Assembly (NCBI RefSeq): GCF_002849605.1
Contig: NZ_NPIB01000020.1
Location: forward strand, 22,851-86,850
Reading direction: 5' to 3'
DNA from: Photobacterium carnosum
GTDB lineage: Bacteria; Pseudomonadota; Gammaproteobacteria; Enterobacterales; Vibrionaceae
Length of the DNA: 64,000 nucleotides
Shown here: positions 35,400-43,511 of the stretch, in pieces
How positions within the stretch are numbered: the first letter of the stretch is position 1
How the letters are laid out: every line of letters begins with the position of its first letter
Position numbers and translations under genes: made by a program
The notes under the pieces: model-generated
Databases searched by the model: none
Told to the model about the DNA's origin: nothing
The model's input: only the letters and a program-made list of their open reading frames with translations

Positions 35400-36752
35400 A
35401 TGTTAAAAGTGACCCTTGATGTGCATTCTGGCACACAGAAAATCGTGATGCCTGATAAGGTAAAAGGCAGTTATATTGAAAAGTTTAACCTTAACTTTAA
35501 CCCTGATAATCGGCCATTGTTCTTACAAGGTATTTTATTGTTTCTGATGGGGGAGCGAGTCTCGTTGCACGTTGTCAATCAAGATGCGGGTGATGATGAG
35601 GTGTGGGCAAAGCAAAAGCTGGGTCTGTGTGCATTTTTAGATAAACTTGAACTTAAAGGTTGCTTACGTCCACAGGCTTCAAACTACAACCTTATTACCT
35701 TTGAGCAGCACCGTAAACATGGTGTACCTATGTATGCGATGCAGCAATTTGAAGGGAATACATTAATACCTATAACTGAATCTCGTTTAAATAAACGCTA
35801 TGCAGAGTTCATCGATAATGGGTTGTTTGATGTATTTCGTTTAATGCCTTGTGCTGTAAAACCTATATATAACGGCTCAAAATTAGCAAATATCATCACA
35901 CAACCTGTTAATACTGATGTGCTGTTTAAAAGTGGTAATTGGCTGTTACATAAAAATACGCTGGTGGATTTGTTAGCAACAGTGCTAAACGATAAAAGTA
36001 ATTTTATTAAAGGCAATTTAACCTACCAAGTAACAGATGCAATGTTAGCAACACTGAATCAAATATTTATTCCCGTTTCTACAGAGCATGTTGTACTGCG
36101 ACCTGATGGAAACAGTTATAACCACATAATGGAGCATATTGAAGGGGTTCAAAATGGCATCGCTTTATTTAAGGTGAAGCAATTGGGTTATGACCTTGAT
36201 ATGAGTGCTCGAACACCTGAACAGCAACAATGGATTGATTGTGTTGATGAATCTAGTAGTCGTACTGCTGCTGTATTTGCTTATTTTATGTGGCAATACT
36301 TGAGTATGTATCAACAACTCTATTTGCAAGAACAAGCCAAAGGAAAAGATGGCACACCAAGCTGTACTAAATTTGGATTAAACTGTTTAGACTTTAAGGG
36401 TGAAAAAGGGTTAGAAGCCTTAGCTAATTGGCTGCAAGATCCTAAGAAAGCATTTAGTGATAAACCTTCGCAAAATAGTAATACCGAGTATTACAAAGGG
36501 GTTTTTGATGCGTCTAAATATGGTGTCAGTACACGATCACCAGTGCTTACACAACGTTATGATGGTGTGTTTGAACTGTACATAAAAAGTGATGTAGAAA
36601 CTGAAAGATTGATTATGGATAAAATCAAACACAGTGGGCGTCATTATTTACGTGTAGGTAAGTTATGTTTAGCTGAATTAACGCAATTACCTGCTCGTAT
36701 TCCTTCAAATTATTGGGAAACGGTTGAAGATGATGCAGCCAAGAAAGGTTAA
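35400..36752 (+). CDS. cas5fv: Cas5-type protein of an I-F variant (Cas5fv-like)
   Basis: The last cas gene, 450 residues. It is longer than ordinary Cas5 and, in the absence of any cas8f (Csy1), should cap the crRNA 5' handle and take over PAM recognition, as Cas5fv does in the Shewanella I-F2 system. Visible features are an N-terminal strand (LKVTLDVHSGTQKIVM), a hydrophobic helix (RPLFLQGILLFLMGERVSLHV), and a C-terminal strand (HYLRVGKLCLAEL). I cannot see a diagnostic motif, so the identification is by position and size. The stop is followed by the CRISPR leader. GAGGCG precedes the ATG at 35400. Confidence 0.7.
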   Translation: MLKVTLDVHSGTQKIVMPDKVKGSYIEKFNLNFNPDNRPLFLQGILLFLMGERVSLHVVNQDAGDDEVWAKQKLGLCAFLDKLELKGCLRPQASNYNLITFEQHRKHGVPMYAMQQFEGNTLIPITESRLNKRYAEFIDNGLFDVFRLMPCAVKPIYNGSKLANIITQPVNTDVLFKSGNWLLHKNTLVDLLATVLNDKSNFIKGNLTYQVTDAMLATLNQIFIPVSTEHVVLRPDGNSYNHIMEHIEGVQNGIALFKVKQLGYDLDMSARTPEQQQWIDCVDESSSRTAAVFAYFMWQYLSMYQQLYLQEQAKGKDGTPSCTKFGLNCLDFKGEKGLEALANWLQDPKKAFSDKPSQNSNTEYYKGVFDASKYGVSTRSPVLTQRYDGVFELYIKSDVETERLIMDKIKHSGRHYLRVGKLCLAELTQLPARIPSNYWETVEDDAAKKG

Positions 36753-36889
36753 GTGAAATACCCTTTTTTATTCTGTAGTTGTAACTTGTTGATTGTTAAT
36801 GGTGTATTTGTTGCCCTTTAAAAAAAGGGTAAACAAGCATTATTTACACAACATTATGTTTTATAATGTTTTTATGGGTTTAATATCCA
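36753..36889 (+). promoter_or_regulatory. CRISPR leader
   Basis: 137 bp AT-rich leader between cas5fv and the first repeat, with CCCTTTAAAAAAAGGG and a TATAAT (36862-36867) about 16 nt after TTATTT. It should drive pre-crRNA transcription in the same direction as the cas genes. Confidence 0.7.
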
Positions 36890-38238
36890 GTGTCCCGCCA
36901 CATAGGCGGCTTAGAAGAAGAGCAGCCATTACGCACCTCAAGCGGTGTAGTGTCCCGCCACATAGGCGGCTTAGAAGAGTGCGTGATGCCCATACATCTT
37001 GCGGCTTTTGTGTCCCGCCACATAGGCGGCTTAGAAGTTAAATTAGATCTAACTAAACTTGTACCATTAGTGTCCCGCCACATAGGCGGCTTAGAAGTTA
37101 CCAAAGAAAATGCTTTAAAAACAGCTAACGTGTCCCGCCACATAGGCGGCTTAGAAGGACTGAATAAAACTGCCCGTTGTGCCAGTACATGTGTCCCGCC
37201 ACATAGGCGGCTTAGAAGATTGCGCGTGACAACGTAAACAATAACGCCCTGTGTCCCGCCACATAGGCGGCTTAGAAGACCATCACTAATTTCGATAAAG
37301 TAATTCATTGGTGTCCCGCCACATAGGCGGCTTAGAAGGGGTGCAGTTACTGAATATCATTTGGCTTATAGTGTCCCGCCACATAGGCGGCTTAGAAGCG
37401 ATTCAGAAATGCCCGAATCGATTCGTAAATGTGTCCCGCCACATAGGCGGCTTAGAAGACTAGCGTTATCAGTTATCACACTCGACCACGGTGTCCCGCC
37501 ACATAGGCGGCTTAGAAGTGAAGGTACAGATGGCGACCCTGAATTAGAAAGTGTCCCGCCACATAGGCGGCTTAGAAGGTAAAAACTCCAAACTTTGAAC
37601 AGTATATGATGTGTCCCGCCACATAGGCGGCTTAGAAGGCGAAAATATGACATTTCAATGTTTATAGCGTGTGTCCCGCCACATAGGCGGCTTAGAAGTG
37701 GTACGACGTTTCGACCGAATTCATCGACATGTGTCCCGCCACATAGGCGGCTTAGAAGCATAGCCCCTAGCCAGTATTCTAATTTTTTTGGTGTCCCGCC
37801 ACATAGGCGGCTTAGAAGAAGAACGATTGCTGATACTTATTGCTTGCAGTGTGTCCCGCCACATAGGCGGCTTAGAAGGTTCGTTAATTTCCCGAGCACA
37901 GTGCCGGACAGTGTCCCGCCACATAGGCGGCTTAGAAGTTCATAGCTACTACCGATAAGATCCGATATATGTGTCCCGCCACATAGGCGGCTTAGAAGAT
38001 CATAGTTGACGATCAAGGCAATCCCAATATGTGTCCCGCCACATAGGCGGCTTAGAAGTGAGTTGGTCTTATACACATGAGAGTCAGATCGTGTCCCGCC
38101 ACATAGGCGGCTTAGAAGTGGGGCAGACGGTAATCCCGGTGCAGATGGTAGTGTCCCGCCACATAGGCGGCTTAGAAGTGAAGGCGGTCTAAAGCAATGG
38201 ATGAAAGACCGTGTCCCGCCACATAGGCGGCTTAGAAG
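36890..38238 (+). CRISPR. CRISPR array, 23 repeats of 28 bp, 22 spacers (I-F type)
   Basis: Repeats begin GTGTCCCGCCACATAGGCGG and end CTTAGAAG. The inner CCGCC-ACATA-GGCGG hairpin and the CTTAGAA(G/A) end match I-F repeats. Period is 60 bp, with 32-nt spacers except the fifth (33 nt, 37158-37190). All 23 repeats look identical, including the last, which in older arrays is usually degenerate. Spacer 21 (38119-38150) would encode GADGNPGADG, the collagen-like repeat of phage tail fibres. Spacer 6 shares 16 nt with this plasmid at 16144. No two spacers are alike. Confidence 0.99.
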
Positions 38239-38348
38239 AATGCCGAATAAATCATAAGCATTGAAGTGAAGTCCATAAATATGACGATTCATTTAACTGG
38301 TTGCAAAAATAATCTATCAAATATCTCTTTGGGATAGATTTAAGGCAA

Positions 38349-38389
38349 AAAAAACGAGCAACTAACCGGATTGGGTTAATTACTCGTTT
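38349..38389. terminator. Bidirectional terminator between CRISPR array and methyltransferase
   Basis: AAAAAACGAG...TAACC pairs with GGTTA...CTCGTTTTT. It separates the plus-strand CRISPR block from the minus-strand unit. Confidence 0.85.
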
Positions 38390-38405
38390 TTCTGTGAGTT
38401 ATAAA

Positions 38406-39092
38406 TTAGAAATTATCAAGTGCAAGAAACGGGTTGCCATTGCTTGTGTTGGACTGACTATTAATACCGATTACCGGCTCGATAGTAACCGGCACATCTG
38501 TTTTAGGTTCTTTACGCTTAGTAGTCTTTGGCTTCTTAATTTTAGATTGTATTTTAGGTGTCTCAGCCTGAATGTGGCTAAATGCATTTGGGATCTTATT
38601 TGTACGATGCCCTGAGTCGAATATATACCAACAGTATTCGCAAGAATCAGTGCCATTTTTAGTGAACTTTGGGCGAGGAATAAGGATTGGTGCTTTTTCA
38701 GGAAATCCTATTTCATTCCAGAACGGTATTCTTTTCTTTGAACCAAGAAAATTAACTCGCTGTAAAAAGATCAGTGTTCCATCTTCTGCAAGTTCAGATC
38801 GCATCTTACGAATAAATTCCTCACTCAAACTAAAAGGTGGATTGGTGATTATTACGTCAAATTTTTTGCCAAAATCCGTTGTTAAATAGTCACGATTTTC
38901 TTGTATTTCACACCAATACTTTTGTTCTTCTGGTAAGTTGATAGCGTTAAAAATACGACTCTCTGTGCCACGACATGGCTCAAGAAAATCATCATCCTCA
39001 CGTAGTTCTACCAACTTTAAAAGGGCATCAATCGCATTTTGTGGTGTTTGATAGTCATCATGTTCAATTGTATCTCCAGTGGTCGAGCTCAT
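38406..39092 (-). CDS. DNA N6-adenine methyltransferase-like protein
   Basis: A 228-residue protein starting with DYQTPQNAIDALLKL, the usual opening of phage Dam-like enzymes. It has a motif I variant FLEPCRGTESRIF and catalytic motif IV DVIITNPPFSLSEEF. The C-terminal 50 residues are Lys/Pro-rich and probably disordered. It should methylate adenine in an unknown sequence, plausibly to protect the plasmid. It is the last gene of the unit that begins at element D (41.2 kb). GCGGAATTATCTAATG precedes the start. Confidence 0.82.
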   Translation of the reverse strand: MSSTTGDTIEHDDYQTPQNAIDALLKLVELREDDDFLEPCRGTESRIFNAINLPEEQKYWCEIQENRDYLTTDFGKKFDVIITNPPFSLSEEFIRKMRSELAEDGTLIFLQRVNFLGSKKRIPFWNEIGFPEKAPILIPRPKFTKNGTDSCEYCWYIFDSGHRTNKIPNAFSHIQAETPKIQSKIKKPKTTKRKEPKTDVPVTIEPVIGINSQSNTSNGNPFLALDNF

Positions 39093-39190
39093 TAGATAAT
39101 TCCGCGAATGGTAGGTAGAAAGCCATTCAAAGGAATGGCTTGGGGTTTTTTACTTAATTTATAGTGCGCCTAGGTGCACCATAAAGGCAT

Positions 39191-39907
39191 TTATTTTTTG
39201 GATAGTATTAAAGCATTCAGTAATAAATTTGAGTATCGAGTAAATGAACAATCAGTGTCAGTGTTACTTTCAACTTTTTGGCGTTCTTTGAATTTCACAG
39301 CATCAATCTTTATGCTTTTATCCCCATCAATATCAAAATCAACAATTAGCTGTTTGAATCGAGGGAAAAAGTTGTATGTGATACTAGCGTTTTGTAAGTC
39401 ACTCAACTCGCTAGCAACAACAGTTACATTGCTAAACTCATAGCCAGTAGATTTTATTGCTTCTATCAATCCACAAAAAATACCGGTATTCGTAAAGAAG
39501 TACGTGGTATCGCAAACTTTTGTTGATAGTAGAAATTTATCATTACCCGTTTGATCTTTAGATTTGAGTGTATGGCACTTATAACTAACTGCTAATTCAT
39601 CCATTGCTTTAGAAAATGCAATGAGAATTACTGCAGAGTCACGAACGAGTAAATTAGAAAAACAAAAAGGAAACGATAAAGCATAAGGATCATTTAACCA
39701 TCGCGATAAACACAACTTGTTATTGCTGTTTACATCCTCAAATATCTTAGATTCATAGTAACTAAGAAAGCTGAAAGCATTTTGAAGTAGAAACAACGAA
39801 CGTGTACTCATGCGCTGTGGCATACCGCTAACATCGTCCGTAATATCGTTGAAACGAGATAAGGCCGATGTAGCAAGACGGTGACGCTTAATGTCTGAAC
39901 TGTTCAT
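39191..39907 (-). CDS. Hypothetical protein, 238 aa
   Basis: Unrecognised soluble alpha/beta protein with a basic N-terminus (KRHRLATSALSRFND) and a C-terminal beta-rich stretch (FKQLIVDFDIDGDKSIKIDAVKF). No catalytic motif is apparent. It is the fourth gene of the element-D unit, with a CGGAATTATCTAAATG start context. A weak hairpin (AAGCCATTC/GAATGGCTT, about 39120) separates it from the methyltransferase gene. Confidence 0.55.
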   Translation of the reverse strand: MNSSDIKRHRLATSALSRFNDITDDVSGMPQRMSTRSLFLLQNAFSFLSYYESKIFEDVNSNNKLCLSRWLNDPYALSFPFCFSNLLVRDSAVILIAFSKAMDELAVSYKCHTLKSKDQTGNDKFLLSTKVCDTTYFFTNTGIFCGLIEAIKSTGYEFSNVTVVASELSDLQNASITYNFFPRFKQLIVDFDIDGDKSIKIDAVKFKERQKVESNTDTDCSFTRYSNLLLNALILSKK

Positions 39908-39964
39908 TTAGATAATTCCGGTATTTGATAATTGGTAGGATTGTTAATGCTATAGCTAAACTTA

Positions 39965-40393
39965 TTATTGATTTGCAAGCTCAGTGTTTTTTAGAGCAAT
40001 TGCCCATACTTCATTTTCGATGGTCGTATCTAGTGGTGTGTGAGCTAATGATTCCATTAGTACAAACTCCCAACCTTGATCATCAAATAGCTCATTTGGG
40101 TACGGTTTATCTGTATTTTCTAATTCATCAATATCTAAGATTGGTTCACCATCACCTAATGTTTTACACATTATTTTCGCTGTCTCTTTAGCATCAATAA
40201 TGACAAGACTTTCGCCAGCATCTTTTGCTAAATCTTCAAGATTAACAATGTTTTTTAATACAGTTAATGGATCTAAATTAAGTGCAAAATATGCATCAAT
40301 AGCCAATGACTTTGATTCAGCCATAATTAGCGTTGTCTTTACTGAATTAGTAGGCGTGGTGTAAGAGATAATAAATGGGTATTTAGTAGACAT
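39965..40393 (-). CDS. Hypothetical acidic protein, 142 aa
   Basis: Unrecognised, strongly acidic (LGDGEPILDIDELENTDKPYPNELFDDQGWEF). The start is ATG 40393 (MSTKYPF), following CAGGAAAAACTA; the longer frame to 40486 would read through the preceding terminator. Its acidity is compatible with a DNA-mimic or nucleoid-like protein, but nothing else supports that. Confidence 0.5.
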   Translation of the reverse strand: MSTKYPFIISYTTPTNSVKTTLIMAESKSLAIDAYFALNLDPLTVLKNIVNLEDLAKDAGESLVIIDAKETAKIMCKTLGDGEPILDIDELENTDKPYPNELFDDQGWEFVLMESLAHTPLDTTIENEVWAIALKNTELANQ

Positions 40394-40419
40394 TAGTTTT
40401 TCCTGTTCTGAAATTAGAT

Positions 40420-40447
40420 ATAAAAAAGCCCGTAAATTAACGGGCTG
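40420..40447 (-). terminator. Rho-independent terminator (minus strand)
   Basis: AGCCCGTTAATTTACGGGCTTTTTT on the minus strand, just after the 40465 gene. Confidence 0.85.
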
Positions 40448-40464
40448 GTGGATAGGTCTGTTGA

Positions 40465-40815
40465 TTACTGATAGCAAGGGAAGCAATCATAAACATTAGC
40501 ATCACAATCAAACTCGATCATGCGGTAGCCAGCGTTTAGTGCCGATTGAGCGATAGTGTAGAGGTTGTCTTGAAGTAAGGTAATTTTGATATTCTCTAAA
40601 TCAAAACTCTCATACATTTTCAATAAATAACCCTCATTACGCTTACCAATAAAGGCAAATGGCATTCCATCCAATGCATCATTACGTTGCTGTATTAACA
40701 CTAATTCTTCAAGTAACGCTAAATCATTTTCTGATAAATTCGCTGTAGAAATACCTATAGCACGGTAGTTATCATCGGTGTTAACGAGTTCATTGATTGT
40801 GGTTTGATTAGTCAT
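40465..40815 (-). CDS. Hypothetical acidic protein, 116 aa
   Basis: Unrecognised. It has an acidic helical middle (LSENDLALLEELVLIQQRN) and ends with a cysteine-rich tail (FDCDANVYDCFPCYQ). It is the second gene of the element-D unit, followed by a terminator hairpin. The ribosome site is AAGGAATTACA before ATG 40815. Confidence 0.5.
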   Translation of the reverse strand: MTNQTTINELVNTDDNYRAIGISTANLSENDLALLEELVLIQQRNDALDGMPFAFIGKRNEGYLLKMYESFDLENIKITLLQDNLYTIAQSALNAGYRMIEFDCDANVYDCFPCYQ

Positions 40816-40893
40816 TGTAATTCCTTGGGTAAGTTAGATGATTGGTAAATTTAAGTAACGTTAATTAAACGCTCTTGCATGGTTAGGAGTTGT

Positions 40894-41136
40894 TTATTTA
40901 GAAATGTAATTTTCATTGTAGACTTGGCCAGCTACATACTCAGAAAGAGAAATACAGAAATCAATGTAAATATCATCATCACCATTCCAGTCATGTTCGA
41001 TCTTTACATGTTCAATAAATTTCGATTGAGCTTCATTTGAGTTATTACTTTCGATAAACATTAAAATATTTTCACAGTCACTTACACGGCCAATAGTAAC
41101 AAATGTATTTTTTGGATTAGCATTTTGGGTAGGCAT
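40894..41136 (-). CDS. Small acidic protein, 80 aa
   Basis: First gene after element D. It is a short protein with a dense acidic stretch (HDWNGDDDIYIDFCISLSEYVAG) and no recognised family. The start is ATG 41136 with AAGGAATAATTTT upstream. Small acidic proteins placed first in leading-region operons include anti-restriction DNA mimics such as ArdA/ArdB; no such homology is visible here. Confidence 0.5.
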   Translation of the reverse strand: MPTQNANPKNTFVTIGRVSDCENILMFIESNNSNEAQSKFIEHVKIEHDWNGDDDIYIDFCISLSEYVAGQVYNENYISK

Positions 41137-41172
41137 AAAATTATTCCTTGTTGGATAGTTGGATAGTTGGAT

Positions 41173-41239
41173 AAACGGGCTTTCACCGTCTGATGCATTA
41201 AGGAATCTATTTATTAACGCTTTAAGAAAAAACGTTAAA
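41173..41239 (-). promoter_or_regulatory. Shared promoter/leader element, copy D
   Basis: Minus strand: TTTAAC (plus 41234-41239), 17-nt spacer, TAATAA (41211-41216), then ATGCATCAGACGGTGAAAGC and CCGTTT (41173-41200). ACGG/CCGT can pair around the TGAAAGC loop, a pairing variant of copies A-C. TTGGATAG is repeated twice immediately downstream. Confidence 0.7.
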
Positions 41240-41309
41240 AGATAGAGGCTAGTTTGAACATGCAGTGCACATTCAAACCAACCTTAACCCCCACAAACTT
41301 TATCTCATA

Positions 41310-42065
41310 TTAATTATTTGGTAGTTCGTGGTACATATCTGTTGGTGCAACACTGTAATCCCCTGGAGCTGGTATACCTTGGTCAGTTGGCATGTCATAT
41401 CCATGTTGAGATTGCGATGGTGCTGGTGTGTTAGTTGGATTAGCCTGTTGATTACGATTACGACATTCAAGCATTAATACTCGATCAATTTTGAAGTCAT
41501 TTGAAACAGCACGGTTTTGATTGCGATCTTCATAAGAATGAGTTTGTACTTTAGCTTTAATTAAAAGGTTATCACCTTTATTAATGCCGTACTTGAATGC
41601 TTTAGTTGCAAACTTTTCATGTACAGAAATACGAACCCAAACAGTAGGATCATTTTTACTTTTTTGTAGAGCTAGGCTAACTGTCATCCATGCATTATTA
41701 GGATTTTTTTCAACCTTACCTACAGTTCCACCCAACAAAAACTCATTAGCAATTGATTCGCCACCGTTACTTACCGATAGAACATCTATAACAACGTATT
41801 CAGTAATTGTTAACTTTGAAGCGTTATTACCTTTTGCTTGAAATGAATTAATCTCAACCTTTGCGATAATTGCAGTTCCATTCACAATAGCTAAGTCTTG
41901 TACCAGTGGAGTGTTGATAATTAAACGAAGTAAAACAGGTTTAGGTTGATATTGACCCTCTGCAATAGGTGTATGCTGAACCCACAGAATAGATTGGTCA
42001 TTTCCATTATCATTAATCTGAATAACAGAACCACCTAAAGTACCCTCGTTTGAATTGATTTTCAT
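41310..42065 (-). CDS. SSB-like protein with two OB-fold domains
   Basis: The second half (about residues 105-200) follows the single-stranded-DNA-binding protein pattern: LLGGTVGKVEKNPNNAWMTVSLALQ, then TVWVRISVHEKFATKAFKYGINKGDNLLIKAKVQ and a final strand ending DFKIDRVLMLEC. The first 100 residues look like a second, more diverged OB fold. The C-terminal 50 residues are Pro/Gln/Asn-rich, as in SSB tails, but end in ELPNN rather than the DDDIPF-type peptide that recruits host partners. Plasmid SSBs coat the entering strand during conjugation. It is the last gene of the element-E unit, and its GGGTCTAACATG start context differs from its neighbours. Confidence 0.7.
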   Translation of the reverse strand: MKINSNEGTLGGSVIQINDNGNDQSILWVQHTPIAEGQYQPKPVLLRLIINTPLVQDLAIVNGTAIIAKVEINSFQAKGNNASKLTITEYVVIDVLSVSNGGESIANEFLLGGTVGKVEKNPNNAWMTVSLALQKSKNDPTVWVRISVHEKFATKAFKYGINKGDNLLIKAKVQTHSYEDRNQNRAVSNDFKIDRVLMLECRNRNQQANPTNTPAPSQSQHGYDMPTDQGIPAPGDYSVAPTDMYHELPNN

Positions 42066-42095
42066 GTTAGACCCTTAAAATAAAGTTTGTAGGAA

Positions 42096-42695
42096 TTAGA
42101 TATTAAATAGTGCGCGTTCATCTGGTGTAGCAATAGTTTCAAGGTACTCCCTTAACCAGATACCACTTTGAACGGCTTTAGTAACCACCAGCCCTTTGTT
42201 CCAGTCGTTAGTATCAACTAGTTCATCAAGTGAGCCAGCAACAAGCATGTTATAACCCCCCATGAGTGCAGATTTCACCGCGTCTTTAAAGGTTTTAAAA
42301 ACATCGTGATAACTTGCACCAGATTGGGAGTAGTAACTTAAACGATATAGGTTTCCTTTCTCACGCTGATCCAAATATGGTTCAGGAAGAATAACGACCA
42401 TCTGTTTAGTTTTACTTATTGGATCGATTAACTCTGGACAATTACTATCAGCATCCCATAACTCGTTAGCAATTTTAGATAGCTTTTCATCAAAGAATGC
42501 TTCTTCTTCAACGTGCCAGTCTTCAAAGCTAAGATCGCAGTTTTCACCATGTTTTCGCGCAATCATGCCAATAAAATCATCAAGGCAATTAAGGCGTTTT
42601 AAGCGATAAGTGAAAGTGCGTTCGGTTTGCCATTCAGCAAAAGTAATAAGTTCATCAACTAGGCGTTTGTGGCGTGGTTTTTTTGCATTAGACAT
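42096..42695 (-). CDS. Hypothetical protein, 199 aa
   Basis: Unrecognised. It has a basic N-terminus (KKPRHKRLVDELITFAEWQTERTF), an acidic centre and an alpha/beta C-terminal part (DVFKTFKDAVKSALMGGYNMLVAGSLDELV). No signal peptide. It is the fourth gene of the element-E unit, 30 nt before the SSB-like gene. The ribosome site is AAGGAAACCCTA before ATG 42695. Confidence 0.5.
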   Translation of the reverse strand: MSNAKKPRHKRLVDELITFAEWQTERTFTYRLKRLNCLDDFIGMIARKHGENCDLSFEDWHVEEEAFFDEKLSKIANELWDADSNCPELIDPISKTKQMVVILPEPYLDQREKGNLYRLSYYSQSGASYHDVFKTFKDAVKSALMGGYNMLVAGSLDELVDTNDWNKGLVVTKAVQSGIWLREYLETIATPDERALFNI

Positions 42696-42721
42696 TAGGG
42701 TTTCCTTGTAGGGGCGTTAGA

Positions 42722-43123
42722 TTAGTTAAATAAAAAGTATTCACGGTGCGCGTTTATGCGCTGAGATAAGCAAAAGTAAATATCGCTTACCGTAGATGAA
42801 ATTAGAGACTCATAATTGGCATTATTCAAAACACCAAGAAAGCGGCTTTCTACTTCCGAGACACATGAATTAAAGATAGATTGATCAACCATATTATTTT
42901 CTTCGTACTCAACCAAGGCGTTATCTATAACGTCAATACGGTCTAGGTTAAGTCCCAAGTTAAATTTAAAATCTGGATGCGTAATACTAGGAAATTTGCT
43001 CATAATTTCGTTTCGGATATTAAGAGAAAGTTCGGTAGCGTGACAGGGTTCAGTTTCAGAATATGACTTTAGGACTTCAAGAAGAATTAATGCTTCATAG
43101 ATGGTTGGTGTAATAGATTTCAT
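42722..43123 (-). CDS. Hypothetical protein, 133 aa
   Basis: Unrecognised, mostly helical and acidic (LLEVLKSYSETEPCHATELSLNIRNEIMSKF). It is the third gene of the element-E unit, 26 nt before the next gene. The start context AAGGAATAATCATG is a variant of the regional consensus. Confidence 0.5.
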   Translation of the reverse strand: MKSITPTIYEALILLEVLKSYSETEPCHATELSLNIRNEIMSKFPSITHPDFKFNLGLNLDRIDVIDNALVEYEENNMVDQSIFNSCVSEVESRFLGVLNNANYESLISSTVSDIYFCLSQRINAHREYFLFN

Positions 43124-43150
43124 GATTATTCCTTGTTGGGGTATTGGAGG

Positions 43151-43450
43151 TTAAAGACAAATATTGGTTAGGTAGCTGTACAATTGAACGGTATCAAAAC
43201 CATCATCAAGTGAAGTGCAGCCACGGTGATCAATTTCAGTCCAAAGGTTATTGTCAGCATCTTGAATCAAGATAATTTCAAACCAGTTCACTTCATCAAG
43301 ACACAATCCAGTACGCGCACAAACAGCAGCATACATTTCATCTTTCGTTTGAAATGTCATACAGCCAGTTAAATTGTCAGCGTCAAAGTCGTTGCCGGTT
43401 ACAGCAAAGTAATGATTGTTTTGGTTGATGATGTAGTGAGTGTTAACCAT
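43151..43450 (-). CDS. Small acidic protein, 99 aa
   Basis: Unrecognised. Short and acidic, with many Asp and aromatic residues (GNDFDADNLTGCMTF, IQDADNNLWTEIDHRGCTSLDDGFD), likely beta-rich. It is the second gene of the element-E unit, with AAGGAAACCAAA before ATG 43450. The composition would fit a DNA mimic, but the function is unknown. Confidence 0.5.
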   Translation of the reverse strand: MVNTHYIINQNNHYFAVTGNDFDADNLTGCMTFQTKDEMYAAVCARTGLCLDEVNWFEIILIQDADNNLWTEIDHRGCTSLDDGFDTVQLYSYLTNICL

Positions 43451-43482
43451 TTTGGTTTCCTTAGATAAGGGGGTTGGATAAT

Positions 43483-43506
43483 GATATTGCTGTTTACAAA
43501 AACAAG
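43483..43506. promoter_or_regulatory. Operator-like motif between genes
   Basis: GATATTGCTGTTTACAAAA plus ACAAG; 19 nt are identical to the complement of the traD-upstream motif at 9431-9453. Confidence 0.5.
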
Positions 43507-43511
43507 CGTTT

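Noticed and set aside
31167..38238. Tn7-type CRISPR-associated transposon (I-F3)
   Set aside because: A Cas3 nuclease-helicase is present and no tniQ, tnsA, tnsB or tnsC is visible, so this is an interference-type system.
36793..38292. Several frames with repeated peptides such as VPPHRRLR or LLSRLCGG
   Set aside because: They are CRISPR repeats read as protein; the DNA is a CRISPR array.
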